From Hydractinia symbiolongicarpus (Eukaryota > Cnidaria > Hydrozoa > Anthoathecata > Hydractiniidae), in contig NC_079876.1 of NCBI RefSeq assembly GCF_029227915.1, positions 30,043,828-30,107,827 of the forward strand: a stretch of DNA of 64,000 nt. Direction: 5' to 3'. The translations under genes and the position numbers were made by a program. The notes beneath the pieces are model-generated. The model ran no database searches. It saw only the letters and a program-made list of their open reading frames with translations, and had not been told where the DNA came from. Positions 1 through 12,300 of the stretch are shown piece after piece (the stretch's first letter is position 1; the number at the start of each line of letters is the position of its first letter).

Positions 1-169
1 AAAAAAAGAAGAAAAAAATCATTTTGGATGATGTTGGATGATGTTGAATGAAGTTTGATCTCGGGAATCCAATAACTTGTTTAAAACCGTGATAGCTGCA
101 AGGTCCTCCATGGTAATAACTAAAATAAATGAACACATCATGTTGGATGAAACGTGTTGGATGAAGCAA

Positions 170-262
170 CTCAAATGCAAATTTCGAATTTTCGAAAATC
201 GAACAAATTTTTATAACATCATCCAACATTCGAACAAAAATGTTCGATGAAATGTTGGATGC
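170..262. repeat. Small inverted-repeat element
   Basis: The 10-base arm ctcaaatgca near 173 is repeated inverted as tgcatttgag near 252. The inside is rich in TTCGAA-like and ATGTTGGATG words, also in both orientations, and the ATGTTGGATGA word recurs several times between 25 and 160. This looks like a degraded MITE or a foldback cluster. No transposase is present. Confidence 0.4.
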
Positions 263-286
263 ATTTGAGCCGGCCTTATTAAATCC

Positions 287-366
287 ACGTTCGCCCGGTC
301 CTTTATTCAACGAATTTTGTTTGTCTTGCTATTGTGGTACCATTTTGCACAGAGATAGAAAGACCA
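287..366. repeat. Interspersed repeat, copy 1 of 3
   Basis: This copy shares the words GTTCGCC, TCCTTTATT, TTTTGTTTGTCTTGCTA and ACCATTTTGCA, in the same order, with a copy at about 14620-14750 and, more loosely, with one at about 16648-16790. It is truncated relative to them, because the GTATTATAATA tail is missing. The family is not identified. Confidence 0.5.
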
Positions 367-1815
367 TGGCTTCATTATTCTTCCCTAATCTTACAGAATG
401 AGAGGAAAGACAATTAATAAAAACTCTCTTCGGTGATAATTTCGTGCGTATCGTTTGACTCCGGGGATTTACGTTATATATATAAAATATATAATGGATA
501 GGGTATATATAAATGAAAACTGGTAAAACGTAAAGCATGATATTATTAAAATGCGTTCTTTTATTACTTCTTTAAAACTTTAACTTTCTCTACACCAGTC
601 GAGTAACAATCGGAGATCAAGAACTACTTTTTCATTCCTATTTATACCTTACTTGCCTTGAGTAACCAGACCAACCAACTTAGGACTCGTTTTTTCCATA
701 ACAGTAAAGAAACTCGATTCCCGCTCTTCTGCGAACAGCGGGAAACCGTGAGACTGGTAAGCATATTGCAATTTCATGGCCTGCATACATTGTTTTTTAA
801 ACTAGCGCATGCTTACTTCTTAAACAAACCAGAAAAAAAGAAATCTTAATTTAAGCGCAGCTGATTAATGGGTAAGATGAAACTCTGGACATAAATTTAG
901 GAGGGCGGAACTTCGCAACATTGTGCCCAGGATACAAGAGAAAGAAAGGAATTTCCAAACCAGTTCTATATAAGTAGACAGGACTTACGTTACTTTGCTG
1001 AATCCAAAATCTTTAACGATACTAATTTTTGCCGACGTTAGCAAGCCCCTATTTCCCATTGCTTGGGAAAAAATATTTTACTCTAAAATTTAGCATAAAA
1101 GGCTTTATCGTGAAATTTTGTTGTTGTTGTTGTGGTAACTGTTGTTATTGGGATCCTTCAAAGACAATCGGGGCATTTAAATCCAGGTATACTTGACCAG
1201 GGATTGAAGCCCCGACCGCACTAGAAACGAGCGATCTACTAAAAACGAACAATCTATTAGTTATTAAAACGTCTATAAGCAAGAAAACCTCTCATAAAAA
1301 TGCATCTCGTACAATTGTGCGCCACGGAACAACAATGCCAAACTGAGGACACCACAGTATTTAAAACAAAAATTTGTTCTATGATAGTTATATACAATAT
1401 AAACAGTATATAAAAATTAATTCATCAAAATAAACCAACAAAACTATAGGCAATAACTTATTCGTCTCCCCCACTGTGTATATTTTAAAAGGATGAAAAA
1501 CTACATTCAGTTTGTTAGTTAACTTGCAAAAGATATTATGAAAGTTAAACTCCATGTTAAGAAGAAAATAATCACTGAGATGGAGTAGTTCTTAATCAGC
1601 TTTTGAATGTTCTTTCCAGATCTCTTCTGGGTTGTTTAGCATATAGAAATGAGCCAAAAATCCAACTTAGGTAAAATTGTTTTCAGCCTAGCTTCAATGG
1701 GGTATGTTTGCTTAATCAGGGGATTCCAACTTGATGTTCGATCTCGGTAAAATATTTCATCTGATCCAACTGAAGACGACGCTTTTACATGACGCACACC
1801 CACGCAGTACTCGAC

Positions 1816-3360
1816 TCATATATATAAAATATGCGACCCCATTGCACTTTCGTGGTGTCCGTCGTCGTAACTTTTGATTGACGTCGCACGAGAACTTGTA
1901 CGGCTTGACGGCTGCCGACTAAATACTGACACGGGAGGTCCTGTCACCGATGACGGGTAGCTTTGAAGTGATGAGATGTAGCTAGCGGGAGGGTGGCAGC
2001 CATTTGGATGTCCAATAGAAGACGGGTGATGGCTGCCATTATTGGAAGGAGGACGCATGTCATCATGTGGATAGGAATAATGTATATCGCGTGCCATGTT
2101 ATGATGGCGAGCGTCACGCGGATAATGTCCCTCTCGAGAGAGTGATTGTCGACTATTGCGAGACAAAGAGTGGTGACCGTTTCTTGAAAACGAATGATAC
2201 GCCTCACGAGGCAGCGAGTGATTCCGGTTGACACATCCGTTTCTGATAGAACCAGATTGTGGCATGCTTAACAGAGAGGGCGGTATAGAGCCATGCATCG
2301 AGGGTGGGTAAGGGTTACTATTGATCGAATGATTTGACGAATGCCTCGAATGCAGGGATTGTTCGTGGCTTTTTGATATAGACGGTCGATGAAAGGAGCT
2401 TGGCGCTACATCCCTAGTGGCATGACCATTCGAAGTATGTGTCGTTGGTAGGCTGTGCATAGAGGACTGTGGATGAAGTTGCATACTGGATGGGCAGTTC
2501 GTTATATCATGCAAAGATTTCAATCTATTATATATCTCAACAAAAGCCGGTCGATTATTTGCCTCTGTTTCCCAACAACTGAGCATCATGTTAAAAACGA
2601 CATTAGGACAATTTTCTGGACAGGACAACAAGTCAAGATCCAAAATACGCTCCATAGCTTGATAATTACTCAGTCCAAAAAACGGTCTGGAACCGTAAGA
2701 GAATATTTCCCACAAAACCACACCATACGCCCACACGTCGCTTGCTGTTGTAAAACATGTCTCTGATATGCTTTCCGGTGACATCCAACGCACCGGCAAG
2801 GGTTGCCGACCGGGAACCCTGTAATAGTCACCGGCGTACATATCACATAATCCACTGAAATCAGATATTTTAATAATACCATTATTCACAACAACGCAGT
2901 TACGCACTGCTAAGTCTTTGTGCACGAAAGCATGTGTACTTAAGTAAGACATCCCACTGGCTATTTGTGTAGCGATGACCAACAAGTCAGCGTATTCTAA
3001 CGGCGCACAGTCATCATTCGCATGAGCGTCGCTGAAGTTCGGAGAATGTCGTAATAGGTACTCATGAAGATCACCGAACTCGGTATATTCGTAGATTAAC
3101 GACAGCGGTTCTTCTTTACTGATTACACCGACCAGAGCAATTACATTCTCGTGTTTGAAGTTCGCACGTGTTTCAGCCTCCCGTACGAAGTCTTCAATTT
3201 GTTTTGACGTTGCTTTCTCGATGATGGCCTTAACTGCTACACATGCTGTGAACGTCTGCCCGTCCTTACTTCCGGTGTAATCTGCTGTATAGACACGCCC
3301 AATACTTCCATCACCGAGCAAACGGTAGTCACATAAATCTTCTCTGTTCAATTCTTGAAT
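1816..3360 (-). CDS. ROR: ROR last exon: tyrosine kinase domain and C-terminal tail
   Basis: The exon opens after the acceptor ttatttag and encodes residues 549-1062. It has a glycine loop GDGSIG (564-569), the VAVK lysine (592), the catalytic loop HKDLAVRN (from 695) and the activation-loop tyrosine pair DYYRV (727-728). PVRWMSPES and the SDVWAYGVVLWE helix follow. The usual DFG is DFS (aspartate 715), with serine in place of the metal-loop glycine. Vertebrate ROR1 also departs from DFG here (DLG), and RORs are widely treated as weak or pseudo-kinases. The roughly 225-residue tail is rich in Ser, His, Arg and Pro, with many SLSR/SLPR-like words, and ends near SHILYI. The whole kinase lies in one exon. 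Confidence 0.93.
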   Translation of the reverse strand: MQELNREDLCDYRLLGDGSIGRVYTADYTGSKDGQTFTACVAVKAIIEKATSKQIEDFVREAETRANFKHENVIALVGVISKEEPLSLIYEYTEFGDLHEYLLRHSPNFSDAHANDDCAPLEYADLLVIATQIASGMSYLSTHAFVHKDLAVRNCVVVNNGIIKISDFSGLCDMYAGDYYRVPGRQPLPVRWMSPESISETCFTTASDVWAYGVVLWEIFSYGSRPFFGLSNYQAMERILDLDLLSCPENCPNVVFNMMLSCWETEANNRPAFVEIYNRLKSLHDITNCPSSMQLHPQSSMHSLPTTHTSNGHATRDVAPSSFHRPSISKSHEQSLHSRHSSNHSINSNPYPPSMHGSIPPSLLSMPQSGSIRNGCVNRNHSLPREAYHSFSRNGHHSLSRNSRQSLSREGHYPRDARHHNMARDIHYSYPHDDMRPPSNNGSHHPSSIGHPNGCHPPASYISSLQSYPSSVTGPPVSVFSRQPSSRTSSRATSIKSYDDGHHESAMGSHILYI

Positions 3361-6300
3361 CTAAATAAAATAAAAACAATGAGTCAGCTTTGAGAGTCGG
3401 AAATAGAGTATTCACTGACACAATTTTTCCAAATCACAAATAAACTTTAATTGATGCTAATTCATTAAATAATTAAACACTCTTTCGGTGGATAGAAACG
3501 TGAGAGGTCAACAATGATGATTGCTCATTTTCATAGGATTACTAATTAAAAAAGGTCAAGCCTGTACATAAAAAGCGACAGACGAACGACTCGTGCGCGG
3601 GTGGTACGGGAGGTAAACTTTAACAGGATTTCTCTCTCTCCATTACGTCACTGGTAGTGATAGTAATTACACGGGATAAAAACAGGAAAGTAAAACTAAC
3701 CTTTGGATTCACCCTGGGTACAACTTGTTTCGGACTGCTAGGTGCGGATTGATAATAATGTTGTTTGTGTCGTCGCCATGCCAACGTAATAATGGCTAAC
3801 GATAATGCCAATGCGAATAAGAGACAGGGAATGATGGTGTAGAGGATACTTGATGTTTGGGATTGGACTGGTATGGCTGAAAATTATAAATGAAGAATTG
3901 AGTAAGAGAAAGAAAACTTGCATTGACTTTGATGCAAGTCTAAAAAATTATTTTTTTTGCCAGTAAAATGCCAGTACGAAAAAATTAGTTTATTTTAACT
4001 ATAGTAGCTAATAACAAAATATAAGATTACGTCACAATTTCACATGTTTGCTACACTGAACATATTTCATGTATAACAACGAATAGATCAGTGTAAAAAA
4101 CACACGAAACGTACCACATTGGGGTATTTCACAGTACTGGTACTCATATTTATTCCCAACCAAAACATAACACCAAGGTCGGTCATACATCGATTTAGGA
4201 TTGCGACAGAAGTTATGACCAGCTAACATGCGTTGGTATTGGTTTTCTGCGTCCACTCGTGACCAATCAACACAGGGGTAATTCGATTCGGACATGTTTG
4301 TGACGCCACGATACTGCAGTCCATCGCCAAAATAGCAATTATCACCTAAAAAAGACAAAATCTAAGTTCAAATTTTTGAAAATATTTATTCTTAGTTTTT
4401 TGGTCGCGTATTGACTAACAAGTGAGATGTAAGCTTATTCATGCGATAAAACTTTGAATCACATTTCCAGCCAAAATTTATAAATACACAAAATGATATA
4501 AAAAAAGTTGTAAAATCTTACTTGGGTCGATGTCTGCACCATTCATTGTGTGACTATTACCTTAAATAAAACAATATAAATATTAGAAAAATAAACTAAT
4601 GAAGTAAAGTAAACAAACAAATAAACAACAAACAAACAAAGATGTAAACAAACATATAAAGCATCGTTGAGTGCAACTTACTCCAACGACTCGCAAGTGT
4701 ATCTCGATACTCAAATGTTGTCATGTTTCGTTCATATTTTTTATCATTATAAACTACTTCCTATCCATACAAAACAAAACTTTAATAACTACATGGTGCA
4801 ATTAATTATCACAACAAAACCGGAAAGAGTATGCTAGCCAACTCGGAATACACTTCTTTATGACCCTTTGCTGGCTCACAAGATAGGCGAGTATATTAAC
4901 AATCGAGGAAAGATACAATTAATAAATGAATAAAGTAGGCGACCTACCAGAGTAAGAAGATGAAAGAGAAATGAAGATCAAACGAGCGTAAAGAGTAACA
5001 CGACATCTGTAAAATTCGTTCGAAAAAGTTTCGCAAAAAACTACCCGCTTACCGAAGCTTCTTGAAGACGACACACTTGAAACAAATAGAATGATAAAAA
5101 TAACAGATAAAGAAGTCAATAAAAATAAGCTGAAAACAAAAACAGAACAGAGAATAAAGCACAAACTTAACTAGATGATACTAAAAACACAACAATAAAG
5201 AGTGAACAAAATAAGAAAGAAAGTTGTTTGAAATACAATGTAAAAAATTAGATAAAACGTTACGCCAGACATACGGCTGGAGACACTTTCAATTTGAATA
5301 TATTTTATATACAAAACACCGCTCGAATTAGAAACGCTTGGAACATCTATGATCAGAAAAAAAAACAAAGCAGTGAAGGAGAGCAGTACCGAACTTCTGT
5401 TCTTCTTCGGAGAGGTTAATAATAATAACGTACTATTGCTGACAAATAAAATTTGAAAATAGATTCGCGGAAATAATAATTCAAAGTAGGGACAGGTTTG
5501 TAATTGGCACGAAACAAGCAAAAAGAAATCGGAAGTTAGATGTCAAGGAAACGACAACAATATCTCACTTTAAAATCAATTCGAATCACATAAGCTGAAA
5601 ATTTCTGTTGTCATGGAAAACGACGCGCTCTATTAGGCCATACTAGTATAAATCTGGTAAACTAATCGGAGCACCGAGTAGAAGATTTATCAATATTTTA
5701 TTGGATCATAATATAAAACGATAAACCAATTGAAAATGTTGATTGAAGTTTGCGCGCGAAGAGAGATGGCGACACATAAACAAACCGACTTATTCTCAAA
5801 ATTAAGTTTTAAACATTTTTTCTTACCTTCTCTCAAGTTCCACTTTATATTATATTCTGAAAACGACTTTAAATTCCTTATTTAACAATTAAATGTGATT
5901 GATTGATAAGAAATTAGAATTACAGGCGGTAAAATATTTAATAATAGTTTTATTTCGCAAGGGAATTGGTGATTCACTTTGTGTGCTTTTTTTGCATGGA
6001 ATGTTCCCGCTATCTAAAGAAGGAAACTTATCACAAAGAGATATGTTTTATGTTACCCTTTTGATTGATAATTTGGTAAAATCCAACACATAAAAAAGGT
6101 CTAAAATTGTATCATTTCGTAATTTCCAATCAGAATAGATTATCAAAGCAGAATCTTCTTCCATTATGACAGTCTCAAATTATTTTAGAGAATCAATCTT
6201 ATAATAGTCATTATATATATAGGCTGGAGGTGGAACCATCTACATATTATTAAGACAAAAAACATCCCATGGGACAACCTGTCTATTAAATATCTTCCTG

Positions 6301-9300
6301 GGTTGTTATAAAGTCGAATATATACAATTATACTTCGACAAATAACTCCATTAAAGGCGGGGAAATGATTCATAACAACGCTGAGAAAATACGACACCTT
6401 CAAAAAAGAAAGCTTACAAAGAACTCATGCGTAGTCTCGGGCTTAATACTCGGTCAAAGGGCCGGGAAATTTGTTTTAAAATAGAAAACGGATTAAGAGG
6501 GAAAAAAATCTGTACAGGAAGTAAAGTATTTGTTTGAGATAAAGATATGTTCCAGATCAAGAGAGTTCAGTGTATTAAAGAAGTTATTGATGAAAGAAAA
6601 TATTTTCTTTAATTTAGCAGAATATAAGATTTCCAAGGAGAATATATAAATGCAGAGCACAAATAAAAACAGTTTTATAAGTGATTAATAATAGAGTAAA
6701 TTTTAAAGAATATATACACTTTCTTTCAACTTATAAATTTATAGTTCAGTGACGCGCCTCACAACGCTAAAAAAGAACACTAATCGCTCAATATAAATTG
6801 CTAATTAAAACAAAATAAAAAATAAAGTATAAAAATTATTTTAATGCAGATATTTTATCTATAACTCTCACGAAACTCCATATTATTACTCCAACCATAT
6901 TTAAATAGAGCGCCAAAACATCAATAAAGATTTTCTCATAAAAAAACTTTCCTCTCGTTCACAGCTTTTGAAAGATTTTTTCACAACAAAAATAGTTAAC
7001 GTGTTTTTACGCTAAAATATAACAATCCAAGTATCGATACTAACTTTAAGATGAATATTAAAATTCATAAAAGTGTTTTTTTATAAAATATTTATCAGTT
7101 CTTTTTCTTTGTAATTATTCTATTCCACATGTTTAATTGACATGCACAGAACATCTGAAGTATCCGCTATGAAGTCGGACTAAGCATTTCATTTGATCTT
7201 CATACAAATATTATAATGTTGAATAATGAACGCAGTGAAAAGTTTGAATAAAAAACTTTTCAAACGGATTAAGGCTTTTATTTCTTTTAATGTTGAGTAT
7301 ATTATAAAAAGAAAAGAAAAAACTTTACAGAAATCTATTACCGCGCACGAACAAAAAAAAACACAAAAAAACAGACAAACTATCTTTTTTTCAGCCCTAT
7401 GATTCGCTACTGAAAAGTAAAAACGTTCTTTTAAATAGTGTCCTAGTCAGAACACAGTATTAACAGTGAAATACTTAGTATATTACGTTCGCCTAGCGTA
7501 AAAAAGCCTTTGCAGCGCATATAATTCGTCTCGTGTAAACCTGCCTTTAGTCAATCCTAAGAGGCTTATCAAATAGCTTTTTTTTGTATTTCTTTCTTAT
7601 AGCTGCTTCATATAATAAAATAAAGGTATGAAGACAAGGTTGTTAAGTCTGCTAGCTGCTTAATATAGTAAAATAAAAGCATGGAGACAAGGTTGTTAAG
7701 TATGCAAACTGCTTCATTTAGTAAAATTAAAGCATCGAGACAAGGTTGTTAAGTCTGCTAGCTGCTTCATAGAATAAAATAAAAGCATGGAGACAAGGAT
7801 GTTAAGTATGCAAACCGCTTAATATAGTAAAATAAAAACATCGAGACAAGGATGTTAAGTATGCCAGCTACTTCATATAGCAAAATAAAAGCATGAAGTC
7901 AAGGTTGCTAAATGAAAATAAAATAGTAATGGTACAATAGTAATAATAGCGTGGGGAGAAAGTTGCTTAGGTTGCTATGTCTGCAAGAAAAAGGATAGCG
8001 CCGCTGTGATGATGTCATTGTGTCTTCTGTTCACGACCAATATCAAAACAAACATTTAAGATAAAAGATATCAGTGTAACAAATACACGAAATGCAAACT
8101 TTTCCAACACAATTGTTAAAGTTGGTCGAGACACTGGTTGGAAAGCGAGACAAATTAAAATTTTAAAGAGTTAAAACGGATTTGAGATTAATAAATTAAT
8201 ACATGAAAACAAAAAAAACAGTAAAACACCGTAACGCATTCCGAAAGTTTTTCACAAAAGAAATTAGATACCAAACGACACACTAACGCCCAATTACAGG
8301 GCGATCAATAAATACTTAGCTAATTACAGGACGATCAATAAACACTTAGCTAAATTATATTACACCGCTGAAAAGTATCCTTTGATAGCGAAATTGCGCA
8401 ATAAAAAACATAACATTACAAAGCCAACATTAGGCAAGTTTTTTAGATATAATTCCACTTTACTTATTACGCTGTGGTAGGGAGCAGAGGTGGGATATCC
8501 AGGGGGTGAGTTCAACAAAACTGCGCTGCTGCACAATCTTTATATTGGTATTTTTCATAAATCGCCCAAATCGTTTAATAAGTATTAGTATTATTATTAT
8601 ATGAAATTGTTTACCAAGCCTCTTCAGTTCCTATTCGTACTGCTGTTAACGAGGGTCCTGTGAAGGGGGTTCTGTTCTAGTGCATTTAAAGCTTAGCCAA
8701 GAAAAATATCGGAAATAAACGTAACAAAGAAGAGTGTGAAAAACAATACCGTACAGTTTTTATTTATCAAAATTATACACCCGGTAAAGTAATAAAATAA
8801 TAAATAATTTTGTTATTTTCATTTTGTCAGATCCTGAATTACCGATGACGTTACTTTAAACGTTTTCACTTTCATTATTGTAAAAAATTTCGACCCCTAC
8901 TTCTGTCGTGATGAACATGAAGGAACAGAATATATAAAGTGCAGACTTTAAGAGAAAAAACAAAAACGACTAAAAAACAACAACGACGACGAAAACAACA
9001 ACGGTGACGAAAACAACAACGACGACGACAGTGACAAAAAACGACAACAATAACGACAACTAAAACAACGAAGACGATAACAACAACGGTGACGATAACA
9101 ACAACGACGACGAGTGACAAAACACGACAACAATAACGACAACTAAAACAACGAAGACGATAACAACAACGGCAACAACAACAACAACGACAAGAAGAAC
9201 TTACCTTCTTTTTCCGTCGATCCAATATGAGGAGTAATTGTACTTGTTTCTGAAACGAGAAAAGAATATATCTGATAAGAATACTATTATGTTGTTAATG

Positions 9301-12300
9301 AACATTTAAATATAGCCGCAAAACCAGAAGCTAGCGTGATTACTGTCATTACGGTCTCATTAAGAATGCCTGTAATTTAAGTAGGATTTTTAATATGAAA
9401 GCTTTCAACTGATACAGCACAGCATTTTGTAAGGTGCAATGTTTAAAAAATTCCTTTCTAGGTAAGTACACTGTTTGATAATATCATTGTTATTCACGAT
9501 TTATTTTACGCCAGTTTCAAACATCGTTGCGCTTGGATTCTACATATAGAAACGCCGATTTCTAAATGTTGTTACGCCGATTTTCAAATGTTGTTACGCC
9601 AATTTTCAAATGTTGTTACGCCAATTTTTAAATGTTGTTACGCCAGTTTCAAACTGTTGTTACGCCAGTTTCAAAATGTTGTTATGCCAGTTTCAAAATG
9701 TTGTTACGCCAGTTTCAAAATGTTGTTACACTAGTTTCAAAATGTTGTTACGCCAACAAATGTCTATTAGCGCCTTACATGCAGTAACTTTTCGTGCAGC
9801 ATGTCTGACAATAAAAAGATTATACGAAGTATTTTTACTGAAAAAAACAATGAAGGTACTTATATTTTTTGTTTTGTACTTTTTTGCTTGTAACGTACCG
9901 TTCCACAAATACAAAGCATGGAAAGATAAATCCTCTTAAAAAAATGTTTTCATTAATCGCAGATTTTAAAATTTACATGCTAGAGATAACTTTAAAGAGT
10001 AATAATTAACAATTAAAAAAATATTATTTACATATTAAATATTATGTTTCACTGATTGTTTAGTCAGATATTCACAACATGAGGAGTTCACGAAACATAC
10101 GTACGAACTTACTTATTTTGGCATTGTGGAAAGCTGCTACTTTCAGCATTTCATGCCCCATGGAAGTACAGTTTGTGGTAGGGAGGTCATTACAATGTGG
10201 AGGAAGCACAGTACTTAGGGTTGCATATTTTTTCGCTGTTTCCAATTCCTTAGAACATACGTGATTGCTAAAAAAATAAATAAAAACAAGCATGTATTAT
10301 TACCATGCGCTTTAGAAACTCAATTTACAACATCACTAAACATGCGCACTCTGTACTTTATGTGTGGTGATAACATTGCGCCTTAACTGCCACATGGGTG
10401 ACTACCACAAGATGAATGAACAAAAACAAAAATATTGGGATAATTTGGGATAATTTCTGTATTACGGTGGTGTGAAAGTTTGTGTGTGAGTTCATTTTTA
10501 AAGATCACTTCCACACATTTTCTGATTTATGAATCATCTCTAAATCGAGTAGTTTGTAGTAAGTATAGTAAATACATACAACAAGAGCAACGATCTTACG
10601 CAAAAAAAGATTTCAGTGCTATTTCTGTGATGTAAAATAAAAAGTACATAAAATTATTATAGAGGGTATGGAAACACGTTTATTTTAAATTATTTCAAAA
10701 ATATTAAACTGTTGTAAGTACGGAAACAAATAATGTGATTTATTTTTTATACAATACTTAGGTTATCAAAATATGCTGGCAAGTAAAATTGACATCAGAT
10801 GTCAAGAAAAATTGATGATCTTATGTTGACAATGATGGAGATGATTTATATTGACAGTACCATGTTGCTGTCTCTTTATCATCAGGTTAAAATTAATTAT
10901 TCCAATGCACTTAGGTGGATTTTATGGGTGAATAAACCATCCTTTCAGAAATAGACGACATACCTCACATAAATACAATCCTTTCGACATATACTAATGG
11001 GCTTGGGTTGCTTTGAGGTTGCATCACAGTAAGGAAAATTATAATAACACAAAAAAGCGATAGCTACATCAAGACATCTTTTAGTAATGTCCTGTTGTGA
11101 ATCCAAATTACTTGCAAGTTCTAAAAAAAATAGCGATGTGTTTTTATATTTTCCAGGACAAGTTCTAGTGTTTGCATTGCGTTGCTATCGATGAAGGATC
11201 TAAGTAGACTCAATTTAGGCTTTTGTGCAAGCATAGCAACTAGACTAGAGATGACTCATAAAATCGAAAATTGTGCATTTTTTGTTTACATTTGTCGGTG
11301 CCGTTAGTTAAAAATCTATATTTTACCTCTTCCTGCTTAATACTTATAATCCTAATCATAAAGTCCAAAAACATAATCGTCAATTCCTTAATCATATCAT
11401 AACTCACACCCACGCTCCCTTCTCTCCCTCCCACCCCAAACATAAAAAATCTAAATATATATTTATTTTTTTTGTAATTCGATTTGTGAGTCACCCTTCT
11501 AGATTAAAGATAATTTAAAATATAAAGAAAGTATATTAGACTAGTTAATTTAGCTGTACACAGGTATTTATAAAACTTATTTTACCTGTAAGAGTTCTTC
11601 CATTCAAAAAATATTTGGCTTCACTTTTTTTGAAAATCGTTCGAGTAGGGTCCAGGTATGGTCGACAAGTTAAGGTGATATTCTTTGTACAATCTCCTTC
11701 CCTGCCATAAGTTGAACTTCCTGGAATACTATCAAGCAAAATAATGTTTTTATCATCTGCTGCTAATGAATTACTAACATTTTGCTGATAAATTAAATGG
11801 AACAATAAACTTGCTTTTTTCTGAATGGGTGCATAGACCAACTGCCTGAATGTACATAGATACTCGAAAATATTAGATCAAACTCACGTGTCAGGGTTTG
11901 CAATATGCGACCTCATTGATACAAATGCATATTTGCTCTTCACAGAACCCATTTGATTTTTCGCCACACAGGAATACAATCCATAGTCAATGTTATGAAC
12001 ACCTCGAATGAGTAATTGTGATCTAACAGCTTTAACTACTGACCCTGATTTTAATCTGAAAGTAACAATACTTATAAAGGAACTCCCCTTTAGCATTTCA
12101 GTATTTTTTATCAGGCAAAGAACAATGAAGAATCTGTAAAACAATATCTACGACATGTTGGTTGGTAAACAAAGGAAGAAGAGGTTAAATATAATGCTTA
12201 CTTGTTGTGTAAAGAAAGTAGACAAATAATATTGTGTTTTTTTTAACATACACACATTGGCTGATTTCATCTGCATGATTTTCATTTGTTTACCTTAACG

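Larger units (their letters stand above)
1..1815. other. 3' flank of the ROR gene, no gene seen
   Basis: This stretch lies downstream of the receptor kinase stop codon and probably includes its 3' UTR, since that gene runs on the minus strand. I see no convincing coding exon. It holds a short inverted-repeat element near the left edge, one copy of an interspersed repeat around 287-366, and a short GTT-rich run near 1120-1150. I could not fix a polyadenylation signal. Confidence 0.5.

Noticed and set aside
1193-1225. GAAGCCCCGACC-like stretch suggestive of a tRNA fragment
   Set aside because: No cloverleaf could be folded by eye, and no anticodon or acceptor stem partner was found.
5400-5440. 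Candidate extra ROR exon after an acceptor-like tttgtcag (minus strand)
   Set aside because: The phase required by the neighbouring exons runs into a stop codon, so it does not fit the model.
8875-9225. Cys/Val/Arg-rich minus-strand frames of 64-116 residues
   Set aside because: They come from the AAC/GAC minisatellite next to a small ROR exon. Only the 45-nt exon at 9205-9249 has splice support.
9610-9939. 109-residue plus-strand frame with repeated VVTPVSKCCYASFKML words
   Set aside because: Mostly a 22-bp tandem repeat; no recognisable domain, and it lies in a ROR intron.
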